Source: Planctomycetota bacterium
GTDB lineage: Bacteria; Planctomycetota; UBA1135
Length of the DNA stretch: 64,000 nt
Reading direction: 5' to 3'
Assembly: GCA_004295085.1 (NCBI GenBank)
Contig: SHNF01000002.1
Location: forward strand, 248,001 to 312,000
A program made the position numbers and the translations under genes. The notes below the pieces were generated by a model. It was not told the origin of the DNA. It made no database searches and was given only the letters and a program-made list of their open reading frames with translations. Every line of letters starts with the position of its first letter. Within the stretch, counting starts at the first letter, position 1. Positions 53,221-62,606 of this stretch are shown here, one piece after another.

Positions 53221-54936
53221 TCAGCGGGCAGGTGTGAAAGCGGGGCCAGACAGGGTGACGCCGGCCGAGAATTCGGACGTGTTGCCGGCCGCGTCGGTGG
53301 CCGTGGCCGAGATCACCGAACCGGCGCCCGCGGGCAGCGGCAGCACCACGGCGAAGCGGGCGTCGCCGGCCGCGTCGGTGCGGACCACGGTCGTGCCCAG
53401 GAACACTTCGCCCTCGCCGTGGCCGCTCGGATCGGCGGCGGCGTTGGCGTAGAGATCGAGCGCGAAGGGCTGGTTCGGCGTGCTGTTCAGACTCCCGGTC
53501 ACGCGCACCTGCGCGCCACCGCCTCCGACCACGCCCCAGGCCATCGCCGAGCGCAGCACCGGGTAGTTCTGCAGGCGGTTGGCGCCGTTGTCCAGGTCGC
53601 GCAGGTCGTTGAGCGTGACGCCGAGACCGCCCGTGCCGACCAGGTCGATGCCGAGCGCGCCGTTGTCGTGGATGGAATTGACACGCGCCGCCACACCGGA
53701 CGAGGCGCCGGCGACAACGATGCCGGTGGTCTCGCTGAAGGCCACGAGGTTGGATTCGGCCGTCGTGCCGCCGATACGCACGTTCAGCGGCGTGCCGTTC
53801 GGATCCGACTGCACCAGGATGCCTTCGACGTTGGGGATCGGGCTCACGCCGTCGGCGGCCACGCCGATCCAGTTGCCCGCCAGCGTGGTGCGGGTCGCGG
53901 AGGCCACCACGGCGATCCCTATGCCGAAGCGCTGGCCCTGGTAGTGGTCGGCGCCGATCATCACGATGCCGGAGACGAGGTTGTTGCGCAGCACGGTGTC
54001 CACGGCTCCCAGGCCGACCGTGATGCCGCCGGTGCCGCTGGATCCCGGGTACTTGGCCATTCCGTTCCGCGTGGTGCCGACGTAGTTGCCCTCGATGAGG
54101 GTGTTGACCGCGTGCGAGACATTGAGCTGCGTGCCGTCCGGGTAGCCCTCCTCTCCGTAGTAGCCGCGCCCGGACAGCACGTTGCGCTCGCGCACCGTCG
54201 GCCCGCCGACGCGGTTGCGGTCGCAGGTACCCCAGTAGGTGTCGCCACTGATGCGCAGGCCCCAGCCGAAGAAGTTGCCCACCACCACGTTGTCGTCGGC
54301 GTCCGACACCACCACGACATCTTCGGAGAAGGTATTGCCCTCGCCGGGCGCGGTGCCGCCGATCACGTTGAACGCGCCCCCGCCGTAGTCGCCGCGGATG
54401 GTCAGGCCGCCGGTGGTGCAGCCGAGCACGCGGCAGTCGTTGGCGGTGATCCACACCCCGTTGCCGAAGTTGTTGCCGATGGTGACGTCCAGGCCGCGCA
54501 CCAGGCCGCGGTCGGCGGCCAGCCACAGGCTCGGAATGGCCGCCGGCACGCCCGCGTACTGCAGGCCGACCTCGTTGCCGTCCGGGTTGGTGTCGCCGGT
54601 GAAAGCGGTCTGCGTGCTGAAGTCGACCGTGGTGTCGGGATCCGACACGTACAGCATGTTCTCGAGGCGGATGAGCGCGCGGTCGTCGTAGAAGATGGAC
54701 CACTCGCTGCGAGGGATGGCGAAGGCGATGGTCTGCGGCCCGGGCGTGTTGTTGGCGGCGGTGATCGCCTCGCGGATGGTGATGTGGCCGTCCGGACCCG
54801 GCAGGTCGGCCACGGTCTGGCCCCCGCTGAAGTCCATGAAATCGTCGAGCGCGAGGTCCACCGTGATGGACTGCGCGGACAGCAGCGGCGTGGCCAAGCC
54901 AGCAGCCAGGAGAAGGAGGGGCAGGCGCAGGTTCAT
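53221..54936 (-). CDS. Secreted right-handed beta-helix protein (paralogue of 31047-33026)
   Basis: This 571-residue protein is read from the ATG at 54936, where MNLRLPLLLLAAGLATPLL forms a signal peptide. It shares the opening GGQTVADLPGPDGHITIREA and the beta-helix turns (NNFGNGVWITANDCRV, DDNVVVGNFFGW, LIEGNYVGTTRNG, VNSIHDNGALGIDL) with the protein at 31047. It has a C-terminal beta-domain (ATDAAGNTSEFSAGV). These are probably surface-associated binding or polysaccharide-modifying proteins. It is the first gene of an operon with two HAF proteins, and pirin lies 39 bp upstream. Confidence 0.8.
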   Translation of the reverse strand: MNLRLPLLLLAAGLATPLLSAQSITVDLALDDFMDFSGGQTVADLPGPDGHITIREAITAANNTPGPQTIAFAIPRSEWSIFYDDRALIRLENMLYVSDPDTTVDFSTQTAFTGDTNPDGNEVGLQYAGVPAAIPSLWLAADRGLVRGLDVTIGNNFGNGVWITANDCRVLGCTTGGLTIRGDYGGGAFNVIGGTAPGEGNTFSEDVVVVSDADDNVVVGNFFGWGLRISGDTYWGTCDRNRVGGPTVRERNVLSGRGYYGEEGYPDGTQLNVSHAVNTLIEGNYVGTTRNGMAKYPGSSGTGGITVGLGAVDTVLRNNLVSGIVMIGADHYQGQRFGIGIAVVASATRTTLAGNWIGVAADGVSPIPNVEGILVQSDPNGTPLNVRIGGTTAESNLVAFSETTGIVVAGASSGVAARVNSIHDNGALGIDLVGTGGLGVTLNDLRDLDNGANRLQNYPVLRSAMAWGVVGGGGAQVRVTGSLNSTPNQPFALDLYANAAADPSGHGEGEVFLGTTVVRTDAAGDARFAVVLPLPAGAGSVISATATDAAGNTSEFSAGVTLSGPAFTPAR

Positions 54937-54975
54937 GGCTTCTCTTGAAGAAGCGTCATCCGCCCGCAATCTCCC

Positions 54976-55836
54976 TCAAGCCAGGCGCCCCATGCGGCCG
55001 CTCTGATAGTCCTTGATGGCGCGGTAGATCTCCTCGCCCGTGTTCATCACGAACGGCCCGTGCGCGACGACGGGTTCGCCGAGCGGCTCGCCGGTGAGGA
55101 GGAGGAGCTTGGTGTCCTGGAGCGCATCCAGGCGCAGGCGCGTTCCCTCCCGGTCGAACAGCGCCATCTCGGCGTCTCCGAGCTCGCTGGAGCCGGCGGC
55201 GGCCCGGCCCTCGAGCACGATCGCCGCGGAGTTGTGCCCGTCGGGGACGTCGAACTCTGCGCCGCCGCCCCCGGCCAGCCGCAGGTCCCAGACGTTCAGC
55301 GGCGTGAAGGTGGCCGCCGGCCCGCGCACGCCCTGGAAGCTCCCGGCGATGACGCGCACGGTGCCGGCGCCTGCCGCCAGTGTCACCTCCGGGATCCGGG
55401 CGCGCACGATCTCCTGGTACTTCGGTGGCGACATCTTGTGGCGCGCGGGCAGGTTGACCCACAGCTGCACCATCTGCAGCGTCCCGCCGGCCTGGGCGAA
55501 ACGGCGCTCATGCAGCTCTTCGTGCACCACGCCGGACGCGGCCGTCATCCACTGGACGTCGCCCGGGCCGATGACGCCCGCGTTGCCGGCGGAATCACGG
55601 TGGGCCACGCTCCCCTGATAGACGATGGTCACCGTCTCGAAGCCCCGGTGCGGGTGCTCGCCGACGCCGCGCGGCGGTTCCGCCGGCGGGTAGTAGCTCG
55701 GGCCCGCGTAGTCGAGCAGGAGGAACGGGCTGATCGCTTCGCCGAGCGCGTTGGACGGGAAGAGATTGCGGACGTGGAAGCCGTCCCCCACCATGTGAAT
55801 GGAGCCCGGCCGGAAGGTCTCGAGGACTTTCTTCAC
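54976..55836 (-). CDS. Pirin-family bicupin
   Basis: This 286-residue two-cupin protein has the pirin metal site: His61 and His63 in GEHPHRGFET, His105 and Glu107 in SGVVHEELH. Further pirin segments are NPFLLLDYAGP-like (SPFLLLDYAGPSYYPPAE), GDVQWMTAASGVVH and MVQLWVNLPARHKMSPPKYQ. Bacterial pirins act as quercetinase-like dioxygenases or redox-sensing partners of other proteins. Substrate not predictable. Complete and of normal length. Confidence 0.88.
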   Translation of the reverse strand: MKKVLETFRPGSIHMVGDGFHVRNLFPSNALGEAISPFLLLDYAGPSYYPPAEPPRGVGEHPHRGFETVTIVYQGSVAHRDSAGNAGVIGPGDVQWMTAASGVVHEELHERRFAQAGGTLQMVQLWVNLPARHKMSPPKYQEIVRARIPEVTLAAGAGTVRVIAGSFQGVRGPAATFTPLNVWDLRLAGGGGAEFDVPDGHNSAAIVLEGRAAAGSSELGDAEMALFDREGTRLRLDALQDTKLLLLTGEPLGEPVVAHGPFVMNTGEEIYRAIKDYQSGRMGRLA

Positions 55837-55993
55837 GCGAGCGGAGACACGGGCGTTTGGAGCGGTGGCACGCTGACTTGGAGCACCAGGCCAGTCTACC
55901 GGTCGGCCGCGAATGGCAGAATCAGGGCCAGGGGAACGCTTCCACTGGCCCCGGCCAAGGCTCGCTGGATGGCTGCGCGCGCGCCGTACGGGC
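55837..55993. other. Spacer upstream of pirin
   Basis: Between the pirin start and the stop of the next minus-strand gene. It should contain the pirin promoter. No hairpin, repeat or boxes are convincing. Confidence 0.35.
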
Positions 55994-56713
55994 CTACAGG
56001 ATAAGGTAGCCCTCGGTCAGCGTCTGGTTCCCGCTCTCCTCGATCGCCAGCACCTCGAACTGGTGCTTGCCGGATGCAAGCGAGCCGACGAACTCCGGAG
56101 GCACCGTCATGCTCAGCACCGTCGCCGGAACCGTAACCTGGAAGGACTCGACGATGACCTGATATGCGACGACGTTGATGGGAAGGTCCGGGAATCCCGG
56201 CGGCGGAGCCGTGACGGCAGTCCAGTGGATCTGCAGGAGGTCGCCGGCACCCATGGTCACGGAGACGTCGGGTCCGTCCGGAATGGCGTGGCTCAGCTCG
56301 CCCTCGCCCTCGATCTCCTCGCCGTCCACGGTCCGGCCCTCGAAGTCGTACTCGCCTTGCGGGAACTCCGCGAGGAGATCGTCCAGCGGGACCTCGTCCA
56401 GCGCCGGCTCCGCGCCTTCGAAGAACAGCTCGGTCATGCCGAACTCACGGTAAGGCCCGAAGCCGCCGACCGCGAAGATGAGGCGATCGTCCGGATTCGT
56501 GATCTTGATGTGCCTCCAGTCCTCCCCGTCGAGGAAGACGTGGACGCCGAGATCGTTGGCCGTGGCGTTGTACTCCCAGTAGATCTTGGCGATCTCGAGC
56601 GGGATCTCGTTGCCCCGGTGCGCGAGCTCCGCCGCGTCCGGCGGTGCGCTGATGCCGATAGCCGACCCGGCGCCCAACAGGCCGGCGAGAAGCAGGGATT
56701 GCGCGGTGTTCAT
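55994..56713 (-). CDS. Conserved secreted protein, fibronectin-III-like end
   Basis: This 239-residue protein is read from the ATG at 56713, preceded by AAGGAGG, with a signal peptide (MNTAQSLLLAGLLGAGSA). The central block LGVHVFLDGEDWRHIKI, FGMTELFFEGAEPALDEVPL and FPQGEYDFEGRTVDGEEI belongs to a conserved type found in various Gram-negative bacteria. It is followed by a Fn3-like beta-sandwich (LQIHWTAV ... YQVIVESFQVTVPATVLSM). Function is unknown. It is divergent from 56806. Confidence 0.65.
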   Translation of the reverse strand: MNTAQSLLLAGLLGAGSAIGISAPPDAAELAHRGNEIPLEIAKIYWEYNATANDLGVHVFLDGEDWRHIKITNPDDRLIFAVGGFGPYREFGMTELFFEGAEPALDEVPLDDLLAEFPQGEYDFEGRTVDGEEIEGEGELSHAIPDGPDVSVTMGAGDLLQIHWTAVTAPPPGFPDLPINVVAYQVIVESFQVTVPATVLSMTVPPEFVGSLASGKHQFEVLAIEESGNQTLTEGYLIL

Positions 56714-56805
56714 GCTTTTCCTCCTTGGGTGATGATTGGCGCAGACGACCCGGTGCGCGCCGTGCTGCCAGTCGATCCTCACCCGTAGACCTGAACCGGC
56801 ACTGA

Positions 56806-57798
56806 ATGGCGCAGCGGCCGCAGGACCTGGCCCGGGGACTTATCCTTTCGGTCTGTGAGGAGCCGGTGAACGGGAGGACAAGGGAGGAGCGGATCGCGGG
56901 CGTTCTCGAACGCCTGCGGTGGATGCGACGCGAGCGCATCTGGCCCGACGGCCAGCGCTACCTGTGGACCGATGCCTTCGGCGTCGTGCTCCTGCTCTCT
57001 CTCGGGCGGGCGACCGGCGACAAGCGCTTCACCGGCGACGCATGCCGGCTGGTCCGCGAGGTCGAACGTGTGCTGGGCCGCGAGCGCGGCCTGCGGATCG
57101 GCGAGGCACCCGATCGCGACGGCCAGTACTTCCACTACCTGGCGATGTGGCTGTTCGCCCTGGGTCGCCTCGGCCGCGTGGATCCTGCCTACCGGACGCG
57201 CGCGCTGGAGCTGGTGCGCGAGATCCACCGGCCCTTCGTGATCCCCGGCCGGGGCGTCTGGTGGAAGATGCGCGAGGACCTCTCAGGTCCCTACCCCGGT
57301 TACGGGCTGGGCGCCCTCGACCCTTATCACGGTTACTTCGTGTACCGCCTCCTCGACGAGGCCGCGCTGGCCGCGGAGATCGCCGAGATGCGCGAGCTCA
57401 TGGAAGCCAGCTACGCCGGGCTGGTGATCACCCAGGATCTGGGGCTGGGCATGATGCTGTGGCTGACCCGCTTCTTCCCGCAGGAGCCCTGGGCGCAGGT
57501 GCAGCGCGGCCGCTGCCTCCAGGTGCTCGACGCCATGTGGATCGAGCCGGACGGCTACTTCTGCAGGGAGCCGGGCCTCCCCAACGTGAAATTCGCCTTC
57601 ACGAACTACGGAGTCGCCATCGGCCTCCAGGCCGTAGGCGCCATGCCGGAGCGTGTCCAGCGCCTGCGGAGCTTCTTCCGCAAGCACCGCTCGGGCGACG
57701 CATACGACACGGCCGCGATCACGCACGTCATGGCGTGCTGCGCCGAATTCCCCGGCGAGCTCCTGCAGCCCGGAGACTCACCTGCGACACCCAGGTGA
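56806..57798 (+). CDS. Conserved hypothetical, possible alpha/alpha-toroid protein
   Basis: This 330-residue soluble protein is rich in helices with aromatic turns: RIWPDGQRYLWTDAFG, QYFHYLAMWLFALGRLG, PGYGLGALDPYHGYFVYRL, CREPGLPNVKFAFTNYG. The rhythm recalls alpha/alpha-toroid glycosidases or terpenoid-cyclase-like folds, but no catalytic acid pair can be assigned. It has no signal peptide, so it is probably cytoplasmic. A GTG at 56863 gives an alternative shorter start. It is followed by the convergent DUF3175 gene after 38 bp. Confidence 0.6.
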   Translation: MAQRPQDLARGLILSVCEEPVNGRTREERIAGVLERLRWMRRERIWPDGQRYLWTDAFGVVLLLSLGRATGDKRFTGDACRLVREVERVLGRERGLRIGEAPDRDGQYFHYLAMWLFALGRLGRVDPAYRTRALELVREIHRPFVIPGRGVWWKMREDLSGPYPGYGLGALDPYHGYFVYRLLDEAALAAEIAEMRELMEASYAGLVITQDLGLGMMLWLTRFFPQEPWAQVQRGRCLQVLDAMWIEPDGYFCREPGLPNVKFAFTNYGVAIGLQAVGAMPERVQRLRSFFRKHRSGDAYDTAAITHVMACCAEFPGELLQPGDSPATPR

Positions 57799-57836
57799 CG
57801 CGGCAATGGGCGGCATTCCCGGGCGCGCGCGATCCC

Positions 57837-58121
57837 TCACTCCCTTCCGAACAAGCTCCGCAGCTCCTTCTTCGCTGCCTCCAGCCGCGCGCGCTTCTCC
57901 GGTGCAAGCCCCTTGCCCGCGCGATTGATGTAGAAACTGAGCATGGACATCGCCGAGCGGTACGGATCGCTCTTGCGCCTGCGGCTGCGCTCGGCGGAGC
58001 GCTTCAACGAGCGTGCGATAGCGCGCGGATCCGGCTGCGCGAACACCCCTGGCTCGAGGTCCAGTGCGTTGCTCGTCCTGGTTACCCGTTGTGACCAACG
58101 CTTGCGCTTGCGTGCAGTCAC
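57837..58121 (-). CDS. DUF3175 family protein
   Basis: This 94-residue basic protein has the family pattern RWSQRVTRTSNALDLEPGVF, then DPRAIARSLKRSAERS, YRSAMSMLSFYINRAG and a closing KKELRSLFGR. DUF3175 proteins are small, uncharacterised and widespread in proteobacteria and soil bacteria. The length fits. It sits 12 bp downstream of the Gfo/Idh/MocA gene and may share its transcript. Confidence 0.85.
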   Translation of the reverse strand: MTARKRKRWSQRVTRTSNALDLEPGVFAQPDPRAIARSLKRSAERSRRRKSDPYRSAMSMLSFYINRAGKGLAPEKRARLEAAKKELRSLFGRE

Positions 58122-58133
58122 GTGAGCCGGATC

Positions 58134-59513
58134 TCAGAACACCGGCAACTCGAATCCAGGCCGATAGGCGCGGCGCACGATCGAGTTCGTGGCTTCCTCG
58201 TGGTTGGTGAAGCTCAGGCTGGACTTGTCCCAGCGCAGCTCCTGGCCGGGGAAGCGCGCGGCCTTCGCGCACAGGAGGCCGGCTTCGGCCATGCGCGCGC
58301 CGGCGCTGAACGGGGTCTGCACGAAGGTGCCGGGGCGGCCCAGGATCTTGTCCACCCACGAATGCCAGTGATTGCGCTCGGTCATCTGCCCGAGTCCCGG
58401 CAGCTTCTGCCAGTCCACGGGCTTGCCATCCCGCCACACCTCCGTGTGGCCCTCCGGCGCGACGTAGAGCACGCCGTTCTCGCACTGGACCAGGGTGCCG
58501 GTGGCCTCGAAGGTGCCGGGAGGCAGGCCGAGCGCGGCCCGCGAAGGGATCTGCCCCCGGTCGCAATAGTGCACAGGGAAGATCGGGCCGGCGAATTGCC
58601 GCCCGCCGCCCGGGAAGGACAGGGTCGCGTGCACGTGCTGCGCGTGGTAGAAGTCCGACGGCCGGCGCGTGTGCGAGAGCACCGCCAGCGGCGAATCGAG
58701 GTCGTAGGCGTAATACAGCACGTCGAGCAGGTGCGTGCACCAGTCGCCGAGCTGGCCGGTGCCGTAGTCCCACGAGGAGCGCCAGCGCAGGCCGACCAGC
58801 CCTTCGCGATACGGAGCATCCTCGGCGGCGCCCAGCCATAGCTTCCAATCGATGTTCGGCGGCGGCTCGGTCGGCTCCTTCAGGCCCCCGTAGTAGAAGT
58901 AGCCGTCGCCCTCGTCCGGCGGTCCGTTGACCCAGACGTGCGCCGCCACCGCCCTGCCGAGCAGGTTCCTCTTCAGGATGTCGACGGCGTACTGGCGGCC
59001 CACCGGACCCATGCGCTGGTTGCCGACCTGGGTGATCAGATCCGGCCGCGCGCGGATCGCCGCCTCCATGGCCGCCACCTCGGAGAGCTGCTGCACCAGC
59101 GGCTTCTGGCCGTACACGTGCTTTCCGGCCTTCATCGCCGTCATCATGATCAGCGCGTGGTTGTGGTCGGGCGTGCAGACCAGCACCGCGTCGAACTTGT
59201 CGGCGTGCTGGTCGAAGGCCTCGCGGAAGTCCTTGCAGGTGAAGGCGTCCGGGTGCGACTTCGCGACCTCGGCGAGGGCGTTGGAGTCGACGTCGCACAG
59301 GCCGGTGAAGACCACGTCCTTGTGGCCCTCGAGCTGCTCGCGGTCGTAGGGTGCGATGCTGCCGCCGACGCCGACCTGGAGGATCCGCACCTTGTCCAGC
59401 TTGCGGCCGCGCGGGGCCGCCGACGCCAGCAGGCTGTTTCCAAGCAATGTGGCCGCAGCCGCGGCACCGGAGGTGGCGGCGGCGGACCGGATCAGTTGAC
59501 GGCGGCTGAGCAT
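58134..59513 (-). CDS. Tat-exported Gfo/Idh/MocA-family oxidoreductase
   Basis: This 459-residue protein is read from the ATG at 59513. The N-terminus is a twin-arginine signal (SRRQLIRSAAATSGAAAAA). The NAD(P) fold has VGVGGSIAPYD and, at the end of beta-2, LCDVDS. The family lysine lies in GKHVYGQKPLVQQLSE, followed by QVGNQRMGPVGRQY and HNHALIMMTAMKAG. Such Tat-exported sugar or cyclitol oxidoreductases are very numerous in Planctomycetota. The bound cofactor would be folded in before export. Substrate unknown. The region upstream to 59803 is a divergent promoter. Confidence 0.85.
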   Translation of the reverse strand: MLSRRQLIRSAAATSGAAAAATLLGNSLLASAAPRGRKLDKVRILQVGVGGSIAPYDREQLEGHKDVVFTGLCDVDSNALAEVAKSHPDAFTCKDFREAFDQHADKFDAVLVCTPDHNHALIMMTAMKAGKHVYGQKPLVQQLSEVAAMEAAIRARPDLITQVGNQRMGPVGRQYAVDILKRNLLGRAVAAHVWVNGPPDEGDGYFYYGGLKEPTEPPPNIDWKLWLGAAEDAPYREGLVGLRWRSSWDYGTGQLGDWCTHLLDVLYYAYDLDSPLAVLSHTRRPSDFYHAQHVHATLSFPGGGRQFAGPIFPVHYCDRGQIPSRAALGLPPGTFEATGTLVQCENGVLYVAPEGHTEVWRDGKPVDWQKLPGLGQMTERNHWHSWVDKILGRPGTFVQTPFSAGARMAEAGLLCAKAARFPGQELRWDKSSLSFTNHEEATNSIVRRAYRPGFELPVF

Positions 59514-59803
59514 CTGGATGCCTGGGGAATGGGGGTCAGCAGAGATCGAGAGGGCCGGATCGTAGCGCTTGTCCATCCTCGCGACTCTGCGGCTCGCTCC
59601 GGCCGTGATCGAGCCGAGCATCGCCCTTCCACGCGGCCGATCCACCGCCCGGGCGCGTTCCACAAGAGGGCCGCTTGTCTGCCTACCGCCAGGATTCGCG
59701 TTCGTTCCTGCAACACTGCGTCGCGGAATGAGAATCTCCTTTAATCGCGTATCGCAGCCACTCGCACCTCGTACTAGGGTTACTCCCAGCCCATGGCTGA
59801 TGC
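59514..59803. other. Divergent promoter region
   Basis: About 290 bp lie between the Gfo/Idh/MocA start and the propeller gene. The half near 59729-59760 (GAGAATCTCCTTTAATCGCG) is AT-richer and may hold promoters. No defined boxes or operators can be claimed. Confidence 0.4.
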
Positions 59804-62500
59804 ATGAGTTACGTCCGTCGCCTCACCCACCTCCGCACCTTGTTCGCAGCTGCCTGGCTCGGGTTGCTGCTTCCGGCTCCGGCGGAGGTGGCAATCCATG
59901 CCCCCCACGACAACGCCTACGCGGTCGCCGTGGGCTTCCTGCCGGACGGCCGCGAGGAGGTCGTCGTGATCACCGACGACAAGACGGTGCTCAGCTCCCG
60001 AGACGGCATGCTGAGCTTCGGTCTCCTGGCGGGCGACGGGCTGGACACCGAGCGGCCGACTTCGGTGACGTACAACCCGAGCCTGACGTGGAGCAATGGA
60101 CTGGGCAGCGGCATCTTCTTCATCGGCACCGAGCGCGGCATCTGGATGTACGAGCCGAGCGAGAATGCAGGGACCGGGCCGCTGCAGAGGTTCTCCTATG
60201 GCATTCCGAACGGGGCCGACCAGCGCAACGTCATATCCATCGCCAGCGCCGACGGCGAAGGTCCGGGACAGCAGCCGACTTTCGTGATGACCATGGACGG
60301 CCGGGTCTATCGTCTGGCCGCCGACGGCAGCGGCTGGCGCCTGGTGCTGGAGACGGGGGTTCGCGTGCAGCAAGGCGGACTGGTCTTGGCCCCCGGCTTC
60401 CGCTATCGCGCCTCCGGCAAGGCCGCGACGGTGTTTGCGTCCGTGAACAACACTTTGTACCGCTCGGAGACCGGCGGCGGCCTCGGCTCCTGGGAGGCCG
60501 TGGAGACCTTTGGAGGCTGGCTCGTCACCGCCCTCGCCCTGGATTCCGACTACGGGCGCAGCAGCGCGGCGCAGGTGTACGTCGGGCTCGGGCGGCCTGC
60601 CAGCACCCCTCCCGGCGACAAGGGCGAGATCCACGTGTCTTCCAACGACGGCAACTCGTTCACGCGCCGCCTTGCTCTGGACAGCAGCGTCACGTCCATC
60701 GCCGCCGCGCCGGACGGTCCCACACGCGGGGCGACTGTCTACGCGGTGGGCCGCGAATACCCGGGTGCGAACGGCTATTCCTATATCGGAGTGCTCATGA
60801 GCCGCGACCGCGGCGCGAGCTGGAGCGACGAAGGCAATGAGCAGAGCTTCGTCATGGAGCACGAGCCGGGTCACGCTTCGGGCTACAACCGCTTGCGCTA
60901 CGTGTCACAGCTCGTGGTCATGCCGCGCTACGGGCGGACCGGCCGGGTGCTCTATGCCCGCAACGAAGGCCTGTTCGTCAGCGAGGACGAGGGCCATCTG
61001 TGGTGGGAGGTCGCGCTCCGTGGCACACGAGAGGCTCGGAACGTGGTGGCGTCGGTCGATGCCCACGGTCATCTCCATGTCTTCGCCGCCAGTTACGGCC
61101 AGGGCCTGCAGAATCAGAACGTGGACACCGGCGTGGAGCACGTGGCCCCTGCGGGCATGGGCCAGGTGCATACGCTGCCCATCGCGGTATCACCGGACTT
61201 CGCCGCGGACGGGGCCGTGTACACGGGCGCCACCAACGGGCTCGGGGCCTGGTTCGATCCGGTGGTGGATCCGCCGAACAATGTCTTTCAGACGACCGGG
61301 GCCCGCAGCCTGCCGCTGATCCACGAGGACACCGGCGACCGGCTGCTCCGGTACATCCGCAGCATGGCCTTGTCCCCGAACTTCAGCGCCGCCCCGGGCA
61401 GCCCGGATCAGGTCCTGTATTTCGGCGCCTGGGAGGGCGAGGTCTATGTGAGCGAGAACGCCGGTCTGACCTGCCGCGAGGCCAATCGGGTGGCCGGGGG
61501 TGGGACTCTGCCCTACGCCAGTGATCTCGCCATCGCCCCGACCTTCAATCCTTCGCTACCGCATGCGGACGTGTATCTGTCCGCGCAGGACGGCAAGATC
61601 TATCGAATGACCAACGGCAGATGGTTCTTGATCGCCGATCTGGATGTTCCCTGCAGCGGCATCGAGGTGGATCCGATGTACCACCCGCTCTCCAACCGCC
61701 GCCTGTGGGCGGCCACCGACTCCGGCGCCGGAGTCAAGGAGATCCTCGACTACACCTCGGCCGCCGTCAGCAGCGTAGGCTCTGGGCTGCCGGACGCCCG
61801 CATCACCTCGCTGGCGGTGGGTCTGGTGAACGAGGAGCGCTGGCTGTACGCCAGCACCTGGGCCGACGGCGTGTACCGCCTGCGTCTGGCCGGCGAGCAG
61901 CTCTGGAAGAAACTGACCACCAGCGGCTACCCGCGGGCCTTCGCCAAGGGCATCACCCTGAGCCCTGACTGGCCCGAGGACACGCGGGTGTTCGTCGCCA
62001 CCGGCGACGGTGTGTTCGTGCTCGACGAGCGGAGCCCGCAGCCCAGTTGGAACCCGGTCTTCGACTCCCAGATCATGGATAACCGGGAGGCGAGCGTGCT
62101 GCAGTTCTCGCCCGCCCACGCACGAGTGCCGGATCCCACCCTGCCATGGAAATGGCAAGTGGATGGTGCCGGCACCGTGCGCGGAGGAGCCTTTGGCGAG
62201 GATGTGAGCGTCGCCCGACAGGACGGCGATTTCCTGCAGTTCCGAGGCATCGGCAAGGGCCTCGGCTTCCATACCTACTCGGGCGCCGGCATGGGTACGG
62301 TCGTGATCAGCGCGCGCAGCTTGGCCGATGGCACGCCGCTGGGCGCGGTCACCGTGGACCTGAGCCAGCGTCCCGCGGACCGCCACGTGGTCCAGCTCGA
62401 CTTCGGGCTGGTCCATCCCGTGCCCTTCGAGGCGCGCGTGAACGTGGTCCTCGACGCCGGGGAAGAGGTGGTTTACGACGTGCTGGAGTTCCAGCGCTGA
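59804..62500 (+). CDS. Large secreted Asp-box (BNR/sortilin-like) propeller protein
   Basis: This 898-residue protein has a signal peptide (LRTLFAAAWLGLLLPAPAE). Several propeller blades carry Asp-box-like turns, such as VSSNDGNSFTRRL, MSRDRGASWSDEG, VSEDEGHLWWEV and VSENAGLTC. The general look is of VPS10/sortilin or WD40-type photosystem-stability-factor propellers. The last ~130 residues are a separate beta-sandwich (DGAGTVRGGAFGEDVSVA...). It is likely an extracellular binding protein. The substrate is unknown and no sialidase catalytic triad was seen. An ATG at 59793 in another frame was ignored. Confidence 0.72.
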   Translation: MSYVRRLTHLRTLFAAAWLGLLLPAPAEVAIHAPHDNAYAVAVGFLPDGREEVVVITDDKTVLSSRDGMLSFGLLAGDGLDTERPTSVTYNPSLTWSNGLGSGIFFIGTERGIWMYEPSENAGTGPLQRFSYGIPNGADQRNVISIASADGEGPGQQPTFVMTMDGRVYRLAADGSGWRLVLETGVRVQQGGLVLAPGFRYRASGKAATVFASVNNTLYRSETGGGLGSWEAVETFGGWLVTALALDSDYGRSSAAQVYVGLGRPASTPPGDKGEIHVSSNDGNSFTRRLALDSSVTSIAAAPDGPTRGATVYAVGREYPGANGYSYIGVLMSRDRGASWSDEGNEQSFVMEHEPGHASGYNRLRYVSQLVVMPRYGRTGRVLYARNEGLFVSEDEGHLWWEVALRGTREARNVVASVDAHGHLHVFAASYGQGLQNQNVDTGVEHVAPAGMGQVHTLPIAVSPDFAADGAVYTGATNGLGAWFDPVVDPPNNVFQTTGARSLPLIHEDTGDRLLRYIRSMALSPNFSAAPGSPDQVLYFGAWEGEVYVSENAGLTCREANRVAGGGTLPYASDLAIAPTFNPSLPHADVYLSAQDGKIYRMTNGRWFLIADLDVPCSGIEVDPMYHPLSNRRLWAATDSGAGVKEILDYTSAAVSSVGSGLPDARITSLAVGLVNEERWLYASTWADGVYRLRLAGEQLWKKLTTSGYPRAFAKGITLSPDWPEDTRVFVATGDGVFVLDERSPQPSWNPVFDSQIMDNREASVLQFSPAHARVPDPTLPWKWQVDGAGTVRGGAFGEDVSVARQDGDFLQFRGIGKGLGFHTYSGAGMGTVVISARSLADGTPLGAVTVDLSQRPADRHVVQLDFGLVHPVPFEARVNVVLDAGEEVVYDVLEFQR

Positions 62501-62606
62501 GCCAGGTCAGAGGACGTAGCGCCTCCGCCGAAGGAAGGCAAGCAGGAGCCGGAGCGGAGAAATCTCCGTGAACGGACCTTGGCGGCCCTGCTAAGGTGGA
62601 GGTGCC

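Noticed and set aside
51715..54948. 1077-aa open frame on the plus strand opposite the HAF and beta-helix genes
   Set aside because: It is a GC-rich antisense shadow: low-complexity Arg/Gly/Ala/Val sequence without domains, while the minus strand has signal peptides and clear repeats.
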